A DNA stretch of 64,000 nucleotides from Kibdelosporangium sp. MJ126-NF4 (GCF_000826545.1 NZ_CDME01000015.1:62001-126000); one strand, 5' to 3'; numbered from the stretch's first letter, positions 1-9,057 are shown. Numbers and translations are program-made. The notes: generated from the letters alone by a model not told the origin.

Positions 1-608
1 AGCATGGTCACGTCGCTGGTCTTGGCCACGTCACGCAGCACGTCGAGCACCTCGGCGGCGATCTCCGGGTCGAGCGCGGAGGTCACCTCGTCGAGCAGCA
101 GGATGTCCGGTTCGACTGCGAGAGCGCGGGCGATTGCCACGCGCTGCTGCTGGCCGCCGGACAGCTGCGACGGGTAGAAGTCCGCCTTGTCCTGCAGGCC
201 GACCATCTCCAGCAGCTCGCGGGCGCGCTCGTCCGCCTCGTCCTGCTGCTTGCCGAGGACGTGGATCGGCGCTTCGGTGATGTTGCGGAGCACCTTCATG
301 TTCGGGAACAGGTTGAACTGCTGGAAGACCATGGTCACCCGGCTGCGGACCTTGCGGGTGTGCGCCTCGCTCGCCGGGACGAGCTCGTCGCCGCGTCGCT
401 CGTGCCACAGGAACTCGTCGTTGATCGAGATCGTGCCGGAGTCCGGTTTCGTCAACGTCATCAGCATCCGCAGGATCGTGGTCTTGCCCGATCCGCTCGG
501 CCCGATCAGCGTCACGCGCTCGCCGTTGGCGACGTTGAACGACATGTCGTCGAGCACCACGTTGTCGCCGAAGCGTTTGTTCACCTTGTCGAAGTCGATG
601 AAGCTCAT
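1..608 (-). CDS. ehuA: Ectoine/hydroxyectoine ABC transporter ATP-binding protein, 3' end outside the window
   Basis: This is the ATPase of a polar-amino-acid-type importer; it binds the cytoplasmic face of the two permeases and drives uptake by ATP hydrolysis. About 202 residues are visible of a family length near 250. The Walker A motif GPSGSGKT lies at residues 36-43, followed by the signature LSGGQQQRVAIARAL and the Walker B stretch LLLDEVTSALDP; the H-loop lies beyond the edge. The ATG at 608 overlaps the stop of the upstream permease by four bases (ATGA), which shows translational coupling. The assignment to the Ehu rather than a glutamine system rests mainly on the binding protein at the head of the operon. 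The ATPase alone could equally be called GlnQ-like. Confidence 0.8.
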   Translation of the reverse strand, partial: MSFIDFDKVNKRFGDNVVLDDMSFNVANGERVTLIGPSGSGKTTILRMLMTLTKPDSGTISINDEFLWHERRGDELVPASEAHTRKVRSRVTMVFQQFNLFPNMKVLRNITEAPIHVLGKQQDEADERARELLEMVGLQDKADFYPSQLSGGQQQRVAIARALAVEPDILLLDEVTSALDPEIAAEVLDVLRDVAKTSDVTM

Positions 609-1267
609 GTCGTTGCCATCCCCTTGTACCGGCGCTCCACGATCCTGCCGAGGTAGGACAGGACGAGCGCGACTGCCAGATAGAGCAAGCCGGCCATGGT
701 GATCGGCTCGAACGGGCGGAAGGTGTCCGCGATGATCCCGCGCCCGACGGTGAAGGGCTCGGCGACGGTGATCGCCACCAGCTGCGGGACATCCTTGAAC
801 AGCGCGATGGAGTAGTTGGTCAGCGCGGGAATCGACCGCGGCACCGCCTGCGGCAGGATCACGCTCGTCCACACGCGACGGCGAGGCAGGTGCAGCGCGA
901 CCGCCGCGTCCCACTGTCCTGGTGGGACACCTTCGATCCCGGCACGGTAGACCTCGGACGTGTAGGTCGCGTAGTGCAGTCCGAGGCCGACGATGCCCGC
1001 GGCGAGCGGGGACAGCGCCAAACCCAGCTGTGGCAGCACGAAGAACAGGAAGAACAGCTGGATGAGCAGTGGTGTGCCACGGATGAACTCGACGACGAAG
1101 CCGACCGGGACACTGATCCACTTCTGCGGACTGCGCCGTGCCAACGCGAAAACCAGCCCGAGCACCAACGCGACCGCGTAGCCCACGACCGTCGCGATCA
1201 ACGCGGTCAGCAGGCCGTCGAGCAACTGCGGCAGGATGTCGAGCGCGTAGTTCCAGTCGAACTTCAT
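605..1267 (-). CDS. ehuD: Ectoine/hydroxyectoine ABC transporter permease
   Basis: This is one of two inner-membrane permeases of the importer, about 220 residues with several hydrophobic segments typical of the HisMQ family. The cytoplasmic EAA-loop region is visible as VPPGQWDAAVALHLPRRR followed by VILPQA, which contacts the ATPase. I chose the ATG at 1267 because it overlaps the stop of the preceding permease as ATGA; a GTG six bases further upstream at 1273 is possible. Its own stop overlaps the start of the ATPase gene in the same way, so the four genes read as one coupled operon. Which permease is EhuC and which is EhuD is inferred from order only. Confidence 0.75.
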   Translation of the reverse strand: MKFDWNYALDILPQLLDGLLTALIATVVGYAVALVLGLVFALARRSPQKWISVPVGFVVEFIRGTPLLIQLFFLFFVLPQLGLALSPLAAGIVGLGLHYATYTSEVYRAGIEGVPPGQWDAAVALHLPRRRVWTSVILPQAVPRSIPALTNYSIALFKDVPQLVAITVAEPFTVGRGIIADTFRPFEPITMAGLLYLAVALVLSYLGRIVERRYKGMATT

Positions 1268-1899
1268 GTCCACGCGACCTTCCGCTCGAGCACCTTCACG
1301 CCGGTCATGAAGATCAACGCCATCAGGCCGTAGCCGATCAGCAGGCCGCCGAAGACCGCGGCGGCGCGGCCGTTGCCGCTCCAGATCAGCTGGCCGTTGA
1401 ACGTCAGCTCCGGAATGGACACCACGGCGACCACGGCGGTGGCCTTGAGCTGTTCGATGACGTTGTTGCCGAAGGACGGGATCATCGCGCGGATCGCCTG
1501 CGGCAGCACGACTCTGCGCATTCCCTGGGACGGCGTGAAGTTCAGCGCCGTCGCCGCCTCGACCTGGCCGGGCGGGACGGCCTGGATCGCACCGCGGACG
1601 ACCTCACCGGAGTACGCGCCCATGTTCAGGCCCAGCGCGAGGATCCCGGCGAACGTCGGGTCGAGCTGCCAGCCGAGTGACGGCAACGCGTAGACGAACC
1701 AGAAGGCGAGCACCAGCACAGCCGCGCCGCGGAACAACTCGACGTAGACGAAACCGATGGCACGCAGGAACTTGTTGTGGCTGACCCTGGACAGCCCGAC
1801 CGGGAACGCGAACGCCAATGCCAACGCCATCCCGCCGAGCGTCAGCAGGATGGTCTTCCACGCCCCGTAGAGCAGCAGGCCTAGTTGTGCGCTGGACAT
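1264..1899 (-). CDS. ehuC: Ectoine/hydroxyectoine ABC transporter permease
   Basis: This is the second permease of the importer, 211 residues, with hydrophobic segments throughout and the EAA-loop signature VPPGQVEAATALNFTPSQ followed by VVLPQA near the middle. Together with the downstream permease it forms the transmembrane channel. The start ATG at 1899 shares one base with the TGA stop of the binding-protein gene (TGATG), so translation is coupled. The gene sits second in a four-gene operon in the order binding protein, permease, permease, ATPase, the same as ehuBCDA in other bacteria. The exact substrate is inferred from the binding protein. Confidence 0.75.
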   Translation of the reverse strand: MSSAQLGLLLYGAWKTILLTLGGMALALAFAFPVGLSRVSHNKFLRAIGFVYVELFRGAAVLVLAFWFVYALPSLGWQLDPTFAGILALGLNMGAYSGEVVRGAIQAVPPGQVEAATALNFTPSQGMRRVVLPQAIRAMIPSFGNNVIEQLKATAVVAVVSIPELTFNGQLIWSGNGRAAAVFGGLLIGYGLMALIFMTGVKVLERKVAWT

Positions 1900-2786
1900 C
1901 AGGCCTCCGGCGCCGTGCAGAGCTTCTGCGCGGTCAGGTCGGTCATCTCGGCCTCGGTGAAGCCGAACGGCCGCAGGATGTGCAGCAGCTCACCGGACTT
2001 CTTCAGATCGTCCAGTTCCTTGTTGAAGGCGGCCACGATGTTCCCCTGGTCGGGCAGGAACGCGAAGCCACCAGAGCTGAACTGCGGTTTACCGTCCACT
2101 TCGGGCACGAACGGCGTGGTGACCTCCAGCGGCGCGCCGGGGTTCTTGCTGAGGATGTAGCGCAGCGAGATCGACGTCAACGCGAAGGCGTCCTCACGGC
2201 CGGTGTTCACCGCCTCGAGCCCGCTCGGCTGGTTCTGGTACGCGGTGATCCGGTTCGCGGGCACGCCGTTGGCGACCGCGTAGTCCTTCTCCGTCGCGCC
2301 GATCAGCACGCCGATCTTCAGATTCTGCTGCGCCACCTCGGCGAACGTCTTGATGCCCTTCGGGTTTCCCTTGGGCACGAGGAAGGCGGCGGGCGCGATG
2401 AAGTCCGGGTTGGTGAACAGCACCTGCTTGCAGCGCTTGGGCAGGATCGACATGCCCGCGCCGATCACGTCGAACAGGCCGACCTTCAGCCCGGCGATCA
2501 GCGAGCCGAACTCGGACGGGATCGGCACGAGCTTGGGCACACCAAGCCGGGCGAACACGACCTTGGCGAGCTCTGCCGCCTCGCCGGTCAGTTCGGCCTC
2601 GGAGTTGATGAAGCTGTACGGCGCCTCGTTGCCGAAGCCGATCCGCACCTCACCCTGTTGTCTGAGCCGGTCGAGTAACGTCCCCCCATTCGGCTCAGCG
2701 GACAGATCCACCCTGGTACAGCCTGGCAGGGCCAGTGAAAGCGCCCCAGCCGCGGCAGCCTGCAGCAGCAGTCGTCGAGAAGCCAC
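1899..2786 (-). CDS. ehuB: Ectoine/hydroxyectoine-binding lipoprotein
   Basis: This is the extracytoplasmic solute-binding protein of the importer, 295 residues, family SBP_bac_3. The N-terminus carries paired arginines, a hydrophobic stretch and the lipobox LPGC near residue 22, so the mature protein should be lipid-anchored outside the membrane. Segments GFGNEAPYSF, EFGSLIAGLKVG and GAGMSILPKRC are characteristic of EhuB proteins, which bind the compatible solutes ectoine and hydroxyectoine. The GTG at 2786 is the start that includes the full signal sequence. It heads the operon with the two permeases and the ATPase. An alternative substrate such as another polar amino acid cannot be excluded from sequence alone. 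The 62 bases between it and the upstream gene could hold a promoter, but none is obvious. Confidence 0.78.
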   Translation of the reverse strand: MASRRLLLQAAAAGALSLALPGCTRVDLSAEPNGGTLLDRLRQQGEVRIGFGNEAPYSFINSEAELTGEAAELAKVVFARLGVPKLVPIPSEFGSLIAGLKVGLFDVIGAGMSILPKRCKQVLFTNPDFIAPAAFLVPKGNPKGIKTFAEVAQQNLKIGVLIGATEKDYAVANGVPANRITAYQNQPSGLEAVNTGREDAFALTSISLRYILSKNPGAPLEVTTPFVPEVDGKPQFSSGGFAFLPDQGNIVAAFNKELDDLKKSGELLHILRPFGFTEAEMTDLTAQKLCTAPEA

Positions 2787-2848
2787 GCAACGACCGTAGG
2801 GCGTTCATCGGCCCAGGTCAACATGATCCGAAGTGGACGGACAATGAT

Positions 2849-4843
2849 TCAGCCGGTCAGGCCGTGAGTTTCCCTTACCAGATCGACGATTCCGGCCATG
2901 ATCTCAGTGAGCTCGTAGTCCTTCGGAGTGAATACCCGAGCTATTCCCTTGTCCAGCAACGCTTTGGCGTCCTCGGGCGGCACAATACCGCCGACGACGA
3001 CTGGCACGTCGTCGGCTCCGGCCGCCCGCAGGCCCTCCACGACCGCGGGCACGACTTCCAGGTGTGACCCGGACAGTACCGACAGCCCGACCACATGGAC
3101 GCCCTCCTGCACGGCGGCGGCCACGATCTGGTCCGGCGTCAACCGGATACCCTGATAAACGACTTCGAAACCCACATCTCGCGCACGAACCGCGACCTGC
3201 TCGGCGCCGTTGGAGTGGCCGTCCAGGCCAGGCTTGCCGACCAGCATGCGCAGCCGTTCGCCGAGCTCGGCGCTGGTCTCGTGCACCCGAGCCCGCACGC
3301 GTGCCAGCTCGACGCCCGCCTCACCAGTGGAAACACCGGCGACACCGGTCGGAGCCCGGTACTCGCCGAAGACCTCTCGGAGCGCTCCCGCCCACTCTCC
3401 CGTGGTGACACCGGCCTTGGCGCACGCGAGCGTCGCAGTGACGAGGTTCACCTCGGTTTTGGCGGCCGCGCGCAACGCGTCCAGCGACTCGTCCACCTTC
3501 GCCTGATCCCGCTCCGCGCGCCAGCGCTGGATCGCCGCGACCGCGTCCTTCTCCACAGCGGGGTCGAGCTGCTCGATCGCCTTGGCGCCCTCCGCCTGCA
3601 GCGGCGACGGCTCGGTGGTGTCGAACTTGTTGACGCCGACGATGATGTCCTCGCCGTTCTCGATGCGCACCCGATGGGACGCGAGCGAGCCGACAAGCTG
3701 GGTCTTCATGTAGCCGCTCTCCACGGCGGCCACCGCGCCGCCCATCGCCTGCACGCGGTCGATCTCCTCGCGCGCGCCGCGGAGGATCTCGTCCACTTTG
3801 GCCTCGATGACCGGCGAGCCCTCGAAGATGTCCTCGTACTCCAGCAGGTCCGTCTCGTAGGCCAGCACCTGCTGCATCCGCAGCGCCCACTGCTGGTCCC
3901 ACGGACGAGGCAAGCCGAGCGCCTCGTTCCAGGCAGGCAGCTGGATGGCACGGGCGCGGGCGTTGCGCGACAGGGAGACCGCGAGCATCTCCAGCACGAT
4001 CCGCTGGACATTGTTCTCCGGCTGGGCCTCGGTCAGGCCGAGCGAGTTGACCTGCACGCCATAGCGGAACCTGCGGTGCTTGGGATTCTGCACGCCGTAG
4101 CGCTCCAGCGTGATCTCGTCCCACAGCCGGGCGAACGCCCGCATCTTGCACATCTCCTCGACGAACCGCACGCCCGCGTTGACGAAGAAGGACATCCGCG
4201 CGACAACCGAGCCGAACTCCTCCTGCGGCACCTGGCCGGAGTCACGGGCAGCGTCGAGCACCGCGATGGCGGTGCACATGGAGTACGCGAGCTCCTGCAC
4301 CGGGTTCGCGCCGACCTCCTGCAGGTGGTAGCTGCAGATGTTGATCGGGTTCCACTTCGGCACATTGGTGACCGTCCACGCGACCATGTCGGTGATCAGC
4401 CGCAGCGACGGCCCCGGAGGGAAGACGTAGGTGCCGCGAGACAGGTACTCCTTGATGATGTCGTTCTGCGTGGTCCCCATCAGCGTGGCGACGTCCGCGC
4501 CCTGCTCCTCGGCGACCGTGGTGTACAGCGCGAGCAACCACATGGCCGTCGAGTTGATCGTCATCGAGGTGTTGGCCTCGGCGAGCGGGATGCCGTCGAA
4601 CAACTGCCGCATGTCGCCAATGTGGCTGATCGGCACACCGACCTTGCCGACCTCACCGCGCGAGAGCTCGTGGTCAGGGTCGTATCCCGTCTGCGTCGGC
4701 AGGTCGAACGCGACCGACAGACCCGTCTGCCCCTTGGCGAGATTGCGCCGGTAGAGCGCGTTGGACGCCGTCGCCGACGAGTGTCCGGCGTAGGTCCGCA
4801 TGACCCACGGCCGGTCACGCTCGCGATCGGTCGGGTACGGCAT
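2849..4843 (-). CDS. meaA: Ethylmalonyl-CoA mutase, AdoCbl-dependent (MeaA)
   Basis: This is a single-chain coenzyme B12-dependent acyl-CoA mutase of 664 residues. MeaA/Ecm proteins convert ethylmalonyl-CoA to methylsuccinyl-CoA. The N-terminal catalytic barrel is recognisable from RTYAGHSSATASNALYRRNL and SVAFDLPTQTGYD, and the C-terminal cobalamin-binding domain carries the base-off/His-on motif DGHSNG (DxHxxG) after KPGL. The ATG at 4843 is preceded by a strong ribosome site (ACGGAGG); the open frame extends 43 codons further upstream but without family similarity. No crotonyl-CoA carboxylase gene lies in the window, so the rest of the ethylmalonyl-CoA pathway would be elsewhere. A cobalamin adenosyltransferase at 9137 can supply the cofactor. 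Methylmalonyl- or isobutyryl-CoA mutase are the alternatives, but the sequence start and the DGHSNG motif favour MeaA. Confidence 0.87.
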   Translation of the reverse strand: MPYPTDRERDRPWVMRTYAGHSSATASNALYRRNLAKGQTGLSVAFDLPTQTGYDPDHELSRGEVGKVGVPISHIGDMRQLFDGIPLAEANTSMTINSTAMWLLALYTTVAEEQGADVATLMGTTQNDIIKEYLSRGTYVFPPGPSLRLITDMVAWTVTNVPKWNPINICSYHLQEVGANPVQELAYSMCTAIAVLDAARDSGQVPQEEFGSVVARMSFFVNAGVRFVEEMCKMRAFARLWDEITLERYGVQNPKHRRFRYGVQVNSLGLTEAQPENNVQRIVLEMLAVSLSRNARARAIQLPAWNEALGLPRPWDQQWALRMQQVLAYETDLLEYEDIFEGSPVIEAKVDEILRGAREEIDRVQAMGGAVAAVESGYMKTQLVGSLASHRVRIENGEDIIVGVNKFDTTEPSPLQAEGAKAIEQLDPAVEKDAVAAIQRWRAERDQAKVDESLDALRAAAKTEVNLVTATLACAKAGVTTGEWAGALREVFGEYRAPTGVAGVSTGEAGVELARVRARVHETSAELGERLRMLVGKPGLDGHSNGAEQVAVRARDVGFEVVYQGIRLTPDQIVAAAVQEGVHVVGLSVLSGSHLEVVPAVVEGLRAAGADDVPVVVGGIVPPEDAKALLDKGIARVFTPKDYELTEIMAGIVDLVRETHGLTG

Positions 4844-4991
4844 GAGAACCTCCGTAACGAGGGGATTCCCCGACGGTACTGGCTGGTAACCGCCCAACAA
4901 CGTGCACTGACTCACAAAATCGTGAAAGCACCCGACCGTGTCCGACCTGCGCACGTGCCAACGGTCAGTCAAGCGATCAGGTGGTAAAGCG

Positions 4992-5023
4992 GTCAGGTGG
5001 TCAGGTGGTCAGGTGGTCAGGTG
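4992..5023. repeat. 8-bp tandem repeat, four units
   Basis: Four head-to-tail copies of GTCAGGTG follow each other, with degenerate copies just to the left. The array lies upstream of meaA and immediately before the first copy of the dispersed element, in a region of 1,068 bases (4844-5911) that holds no credible gene. It looks like slippage-prone microsatellite DNA. No function is evident. Confidence 0.8.
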
Positions 5024-5029
5024 GGTTAC

Positions 5030-5388
5030 GCGCGCGCATAGCGCAAGCGGGTGCTTCGTGGTTGGTTTCCTCCCGTATGGCCTGGGCGAAGCCATACCAC
5101 GGCGTGTCGGGAGGTCGGCCTACGCAAACCAACCCACAGCGCAGGCGATACCGACCTCCCGGCACGCCGTGGTTTCCTCCGGCAGGACATACGGGAGGGA
5201 ACCGACCACGCCTCTTTTTCCAGGCACAGGAAATCACGTGAGCACAGCCAACCGGGTGGACAGACCACGTGTTGGTTCCCTCTCGGAGGCCTGCCGTCCG
5301 GCGAGGACACGCAGTTCAAGCCACAAGCCAACTCGAGCGTCGGGAACAAGCCCGACACACAGGGCACCACAATCACGTCCCTGAAGCG
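5030..5388 (+). repeat. Dispersed hairpin element, copy A
   Basis: About 360 bases match, in opposite orientation, a segment at 25400-25760 and, over about 290 bases, a segment at 5570-5860. The first third folds into a 130-base hairpin (5069-5198). Its central 23-base arms, 5096-5118 and 5151-5173, pair completely with one G-U pair, and outer arms CCTCCCGTATG and CATACGGGAGG also pair. The distal part has a second small hairpin around CCTGCCGTCCGGCGAGG (5289-5307) and other conserved blocks. Every reading frame is open in places but no frame is conserved with a start and ribosome site in all copies, so I treat it as non-coding. It may be a structured RNA gene or a fold-back mobile element; which one is not decided by the sequence. 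Confidence 0.75.
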
Positions 5389-5569
5389 AAGGGATCATCG
5401 GCGAATCCCGTTGTCCACAACTCACCGGTAACCCGTTGACCAGGGGTTATTGCCGGTAGACTGGAGCAGGGACGCCCCCCGGGTTGGGCGGGGGACTGTC
5501 TTAGGGGGCATGGAACCAAGGTTTCCGTCACAGTCGGCCAGTCGGTCGCGTGTCAGTGTCGGAAAGAGA

Positions 5570-5860
5570 AAGACACAGATGCCTCGCCGGCGGGCAGGCC
5601 TCCAAGAGGGGGACACAAACAGAGCTTCGTTTCTCGCCCCGGTTCGCTCAGCCCACGTGACTTCCCGGGTCAAGTGGGGGGCGCGGGGCGCCCCTCCCGT
5701 ACGGCCTGCCAAAGGAAACCACGACGTGCCGGGAGATCGGTACCGCCTCGCGCCGGGCACGCCAGAAACGTAGGCCGACCTCCCGACACGCCGTGGTATG
5801 GCTACGCCCAGGCCATACGGGAGGGACACCCCACGAACCACACCCCTGCGCATTTGCACG
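5570..5860 (-). repeat. Dispersed hairpin element, copy B, shortened
   Basis: This copy is inverted relative to copy A and lies 180 bases from it. It keeps the hairpin (5693-5824; central arms 5718-5740 and 5775-5797, 23 of 23 pairs on the minus strand with three G-U pairs) and the small CCTGCC...GGCGAGG hairpin. It lacks most of the distal 85 bases shared by copies A and C. The hairpin loop differs in sequence from the other two copies while the stem is kept. The bases between copies A and B (5389-5569) hold nothing I recognise apart from a short C/G-rich inverted repeat near 5473-5497. Confidence 0.72.
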
Positions 5861-5911
5861 CAGGCCGTGCACCTCTGCGCCTGCCGGTTCGGGCAGAGAC
5901 TGCTAAGTCGA

Positions 5912-6790
5912 TCAGTTGCGTGAGTCGATTCCGACGTTGAGCGTGACCGTGTAGCCGCTGGTGACGTCGCCCGTGACTGTAGCGAGTTGCGAGGCGCCCG
6001 AATCGTCGCGGAAGACGTTGTCGCTGCTCAGGCTCACGCGCCGGAGGCTGGACACGGATTGCTCGTACCCTGGTTGGGCGTACACCGTCTCGCACACGTT
6101 CTGGGGCAGGGCGACTTGGGATGTGGCGATCGCTTTGGTCGCGTCGGTGCTGGCTGCCTGGTCCGGGTAGACCTCGAAGTGGATGTGCGGCCAGCGTCCC
6201 GGGTAGCAAGCCGGGAAGACACTGGTGAACCGGACGCGGCCGGACGTGTCGGCGATCTGCACGCCACGCAGGTAGTTCTCGTTCTCCACGCCCGGTGAGT
6301 ACAGGGAGTAGCGCCCTTCGCGGTCGCACTGCCAGACGTAGACGGCCACGCCGGTGAACGGTGAGCCCCCGTTGGCCAGGTCCGCGATCGCCAGCTCCAA
6401 TGTCATCGGCACGCCGTCCGCGGTGGCGTTCCCCGCGCCGAAACTGGAGCGGATGTCACTGCGCACCACACCGCTCTGTTCCAGCACGTCCGGACCGTTC
6501 GAGCCGTCGCCTGGGTACGGCCCCGCGGTTTCCTCCGGGATCTCCCGCGAGACCGCCGGGTTGACTACCCCGGCCGTGGTGGTCGGCGCCACGGGCCCGC
6601 TGGCGCCGGTGGGGCTGGGGCTGCACGCGGCCAACGCCGCGCTGAGCCCGAGGAACTGCAGCGCCCGGCGTCTGGTCAACAGCGTGCCGATGTCGAAGGC
6701 GAGTCCCTGGTCCACCACTTCGTCGTGGGGCCTGGGCAGGCGGCGGCCCTCATATGCCAGGTCAGGATCGGTCATGAGCACCATGCTCAT
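5912..6790 (-). CDS. Exported intradiol ring-cleavage dioxygenase-like protein
   Basis: The protein of 292 residues has the protocatechuate/catechol intradiol dioxygenase fold: ETAGPYP starts the domain, CDREGRYSLYS carries the first tyrosine iron-ligand position, and CYPGRWPHIHFEV carries the second tyrosine and the HxH ligands. These residues match the Tyr-Tyr-His-His set that holds Fe(III) in the family. Before the domain lies TRRRALQFLGLSAALAAC, a Tat-like twin-arginine signal with a possible lipobox, so it is likely exported, unlike cytoplasmic catechol dioxygenases. Such secreted members are common in actinobacteria and their substrates are poorly known. The start is uncertain: ATG codons at 6790, 6784 and 6775 lack a clear ribosome site. 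It is followed on the same strand by no obvious partner and may be transcribed after murA. Confidence 0.8.
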   Translation of the reverse strand: MSMVLMTDPDLAYEGRRLPRPHDEVVDQGLAFDIGTLLTRRRALQFLGLSAALAACSPSPTGASGPVAPTTTAGVVNPAVSREIPEETAGPYPGDGSNGPDVLEQSGVVRSDIRSSFGAGNATADGVPMTLELAIADLANGGSPFTGVAVYVWQCDREGRYSLYSPGVENENYLRGVQIADTSGRVRFTSVFPACYPGRWPHIHFEVYPDQAASTDATKAIATSQVALPQNVCETVYAQPGYEQSVSSLRRVSLSSDNVFRDDSGASQLATVTGDVTSGYTVTLNVGIDSRN

Positions 6791-6835
6791 GGCGCGAGCT
6801 GTACACCGCCTGTGGAAGCGCTGTCGGTCTGCTGT

Positions 6836-8107
6836 CTACCGCTCGGGCGCCTGGGCGACGCGCTCCACGTTCGCGCCGAGCCGGACGAGGTTCTCCACGA
6901 ACCCCGGGTAGCCGCGGTCGATGTGGAAGACGTCCCACACCTCCGTCACGCCGTCCGCGCACAGTCCGGCGAGCACGAGACCCGCGCCCGCGCGGATGTC
7001 CGACGCCCAGACCGGCGCGCTGGACAGCTTCTCCAGACCGCGGATGACGGCGTGGTGGCCGTCGGTTCGGGCGTCCGCGCCGAGCCGCATCATCTCCTCG
7101 ACGAACCTGAACCGGGCCTCGAAGAGGTTCTCGGTGATCATCGCGGTGCCCTCGGAAACAGCGCACAACGCGATCGCGAACGGCTGCAGGTCCGTGGCGA
7201 AACCCGGGTACGGCAGCGTGACGAAGTCGACAGACTTCGGCCGCTCGGCCATCACCACGCGGAACGCCTTGTTGTCGTCCACCGTGACCTCGGCGCCCGC
7301 CGTGCGCAGCTTGTCCAGCACCAGGTCGAGGTGGTGCGGGTCGACGCCACGGACCGTCAGGTCGCCCCGGGTCACGGCGGCGGCGAACGCCCAGGTCGCG
7401 CCGACGATCCGGTCGCCGATCACGCGGTGCTCGGTCGGCTGCAGCGAGTCGACGCCGTGCACGGTCAGCGTGGACGTGCCCGCGCCCTCGATCTTGGCGC
7501 CCATCTGCTGGAGCATCGTGCAGAGGTCGACGATCTCCGGCTCGCGCGCGGCGTTGTCGATCACCGTGGTGCCGTCCGCGAGGACCGCCGCCATCAGGAT
7601 GTTCTCGGTCGCGCCCATACTCGGGAAGTCGAGCCAGATCTGGGCTCCGTGCAGGCCTTCCGCCTCGGCGACGACCGAGCCGTGCTCGATCTCGCTGGTC
7701 GCACCCAGCTGGCGCAGGCCGTTCTGGTGCATGTCCAGCGGACGCGACCCGATCGCGTCACCGCCCGGCAGCGCCACGACGGCGCGGCGGCAACGGCCCA
7801 CAAGTGGCCCGAGGACGCACACCGACGCGCGCAGCTTGCCCATGGACGCCGCGTCGGGCTTGTGGTTGAGCTCGGACGGGGTGGTGATGACGACTGTGCC
7901 GCCGTCGACGCTGACCTCGCAGCCGATGCTGCGCAGGACGTCCGCCATGTACGGCACGTCGAGGATCTGCGGACAGTTGGTCAGCGTCGTCGTGCCCTCC
8001 GCCAGCACCGCCGCCGCCATCAGCTTGAGCACACTGTTCTTGGCACCGATGACATCGACCTCGCCGACGAGTCTCGCGCCGCCGTGAACCCGGAAGTGCT
8101 CAGACAC
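6836..8107 (-). CDS. murA: UDP-N-acetylglucosamine 1-carboxyvinyltransferase
   Basis: MurA transfers enolpyruvate from PEP to UDP-GlcNAc, the first committed step of peptidoglycan synthesis, in the cytoplasm. The 423-residue length is standard. GAKNSVLK near residue 21 and the active-site loop [11 protein letters not shown] are visible. At position 117 of the loop there is Asp where most bacteria have Cys; the same Asp117 occurs in mycobacterial MurA, where it gives natural fosfomycin resistance, so this enzyme is predicted to be insensitive to the drug. The GTG at 8107 is preceded by GGGAGGG at good spacing, and the reading frame upstream of it has no family similarity. The gene follows a FadR-type regulator by 58 bases on the same strand. 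Its position near the adenosyltransferase matches the mycobacterial order. Confidence 0.95.
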   Translation of the reverse strand: MSEHFRVHGGARLVGEVDVIGAKNSVLKLMAAAVLAEGTTTLTNCPQILDVPYMADVLRSIGCEVSVDGGTVVITTPSELNHKPDAASMGKLRASVCVLGPLVGRCRRAVVALPGGDAIGSRPLDMHQNGLRQLGATSEIEHGSVVAEAEGLHGAQIWLDFPSMGATENILMAAVLADGTTVIDNAAREPEIVDLCTMLQQMGAKIEGAGTSTLTVHGVDSLQPTEHRVIGDRIVGATWAFAAAVTRGDLTVRGVDPHHLDLVLDKLRTAGAEVTVDDNKAFRVVMAERPKSVDFVTLPYPGFATDLQPFAIALCAVSEGTAMITENLFEARFRFVEEMMRLGADARTDGHHAVIRGLEKLSSAPVWASDIRAGAGLVLAGLCADGVTEVWDVFHIDRGYPGFVENLVRLGANVERVAQAPER

Positions 8108-8165
8108 GCACCCTCCCGAAAGAGAAAGACCTTGGATTGGCGCCAATCGTACGGGCGGCCCCATC

Positions 8166-8990
8166 TCAGCCGGATTCGGACGCTCCTGCCGCCTCCACGC
8201 GTTCCCGCAGGCGCAACATCGGCTTCTCGGCGAGGTCCACGAAATGGTGCAACGTCAACTCCGCCGCACGGTCGCTGTCGCCTGCCTCGATGGCCTGTGC
8301 GATGGCCCGGTGGTCGTCGAGCGCGCGCTGGCGGATGTCGGTGTCGTAGGGCAGCGAGTCGGTGCCGAACGTGAGCTGGATCCGCAGCTGGGAGTCCATG
8401 CTGACGTAGTAGGGATTGCCCGTGGCCTCCGCGATGGCCGAGTGCAGCGTGTGGTCCGCCATCCGCATCACGTCACGGTCCTCGGCGGCCTGCTCGTACG
8501 CCTCGACCGCCGCCCAGATCTTGCCGATGTGCTCGTCGGTGCGCCGTTGCGCGGCGATCCCGGCGATCATCGGCAGCAACGACCTGGTCAGGTCGAACAG
8601 CCAGGTCAGGTGCTGCCAGCGGGGAAGGAGCATGCTGCGGATGTGCGACCCGGACTCCGGGCCCCACGTGCTGTGCACCCGCACGCCACCGCTTCGGCCA
8701 CGCGTGATGCTGACGTAGCCGAGGGATTCCAACTGGTGCAACGCGTCCCGCAACGTGGTGCGGCTGACGTTGAGCCGGGCGGCGAACTCCCGCTCCGGCG
8801 GGAGCTTCTGCCCCGGCAGCAAGGCGCCGAGCGCGATCGCCGTGATCAGCCGGTCCACCAACTGCTCGGCGGCGGACTTGACCTTCATCGGCCCGGATTG
8901 GGCCATGTCCAGGCTCAGTCTGAGGGACGGCCCGTCGCTCGCACGTGTTCTCAAAGTCGAATGCTCCCTGCGCAGCCGAGCATCGAACAT
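8166..8990 (-). CDS. GntR-family regulator, FadR subfamily
   Basis: The N-terminal winged helix (about residues 35-100, with [30 protein letters not shown]) is a typical GntR DNA-binding domain. The C-terminal all-helical FCD domain carries candidate metal- or ligand-binding residues in [14 protein letters not shown] and LHHF. It is a cytoplasmic regulator that probably senses a small carboxylic metabolite; the ligand is not predictable. The start is uncertain: ATG at 8990 gives 274 residues, but ATG codons at 8906 and 8888 also precede the domain and none has a clear ribosome site. An inverted repeat at 9041-9057, between this gene and the divergent adenosyltransferase gene, is a plausible operator. 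murA follows on the same strand and could be co-transcribed. Confidence 0.82.
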   Translation of the reverse strand: MFDARLRREHSTLRTRASDGPSLRLSLDMAQSGPMKVKSAAEQLVDRLITAIALGALLPGQKLPPEREFAARLNVSRTTLRDALHQLESLGYVSITRGRSGGVRVHSTWGPESGSHIRSMLLPRWQHLTWLFDLTRSLLPMIAGIAAQRRTDEHIGKIWAAVEAYEQAAEDRDVMRMADHTLHSAIAEATGNPYYVSMDSQLRIQLTFGTDSLPYDTDIRQRALDDHRAIAQAIEAGDSDRAAELTLHHFVDLAEKPMLRLRERVEAAGASESG

Positions 8991-9040
8991 AGCCCATCGG
9001 GTGGTTGACGCAGATCACTTTAGGGGAGCGCCGGAGTTAA

Positions 9041-9057
9041 GGGCCAGCATCTGGCCC
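9041..9057. promoter_or_regulatory. Inverted repeat, possible operator of the FadR-type regulator
   Basis: GGGCCAG and CTGGCCC are separated by CAT, giving perfect 7-bp arms. The site lies between the divergent regulator gene and the adenosyltransferase gene. GntR proteins bind short dyads of this size, and autoregulation is common in the family; binding here is inference. Confidence 0.4.

Noticed and set aside
3095..4987. 630-codon open frame opposite meaA
   Set aside because: It is the antisense shadow of a well-supported gene; the predicted protein is Arg/Val/Leu-rich without domains and no ribosome site precedes it.
5422..5872. Overlapping small open frames in the dispersed element copies, also seen at 25295-25883
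   Set aside because: Several frames are open in each copy but starts and frames are not conserved between copies, and the conserved feature is base pairing. I treat them as chance frames of a GC-rich repeat.
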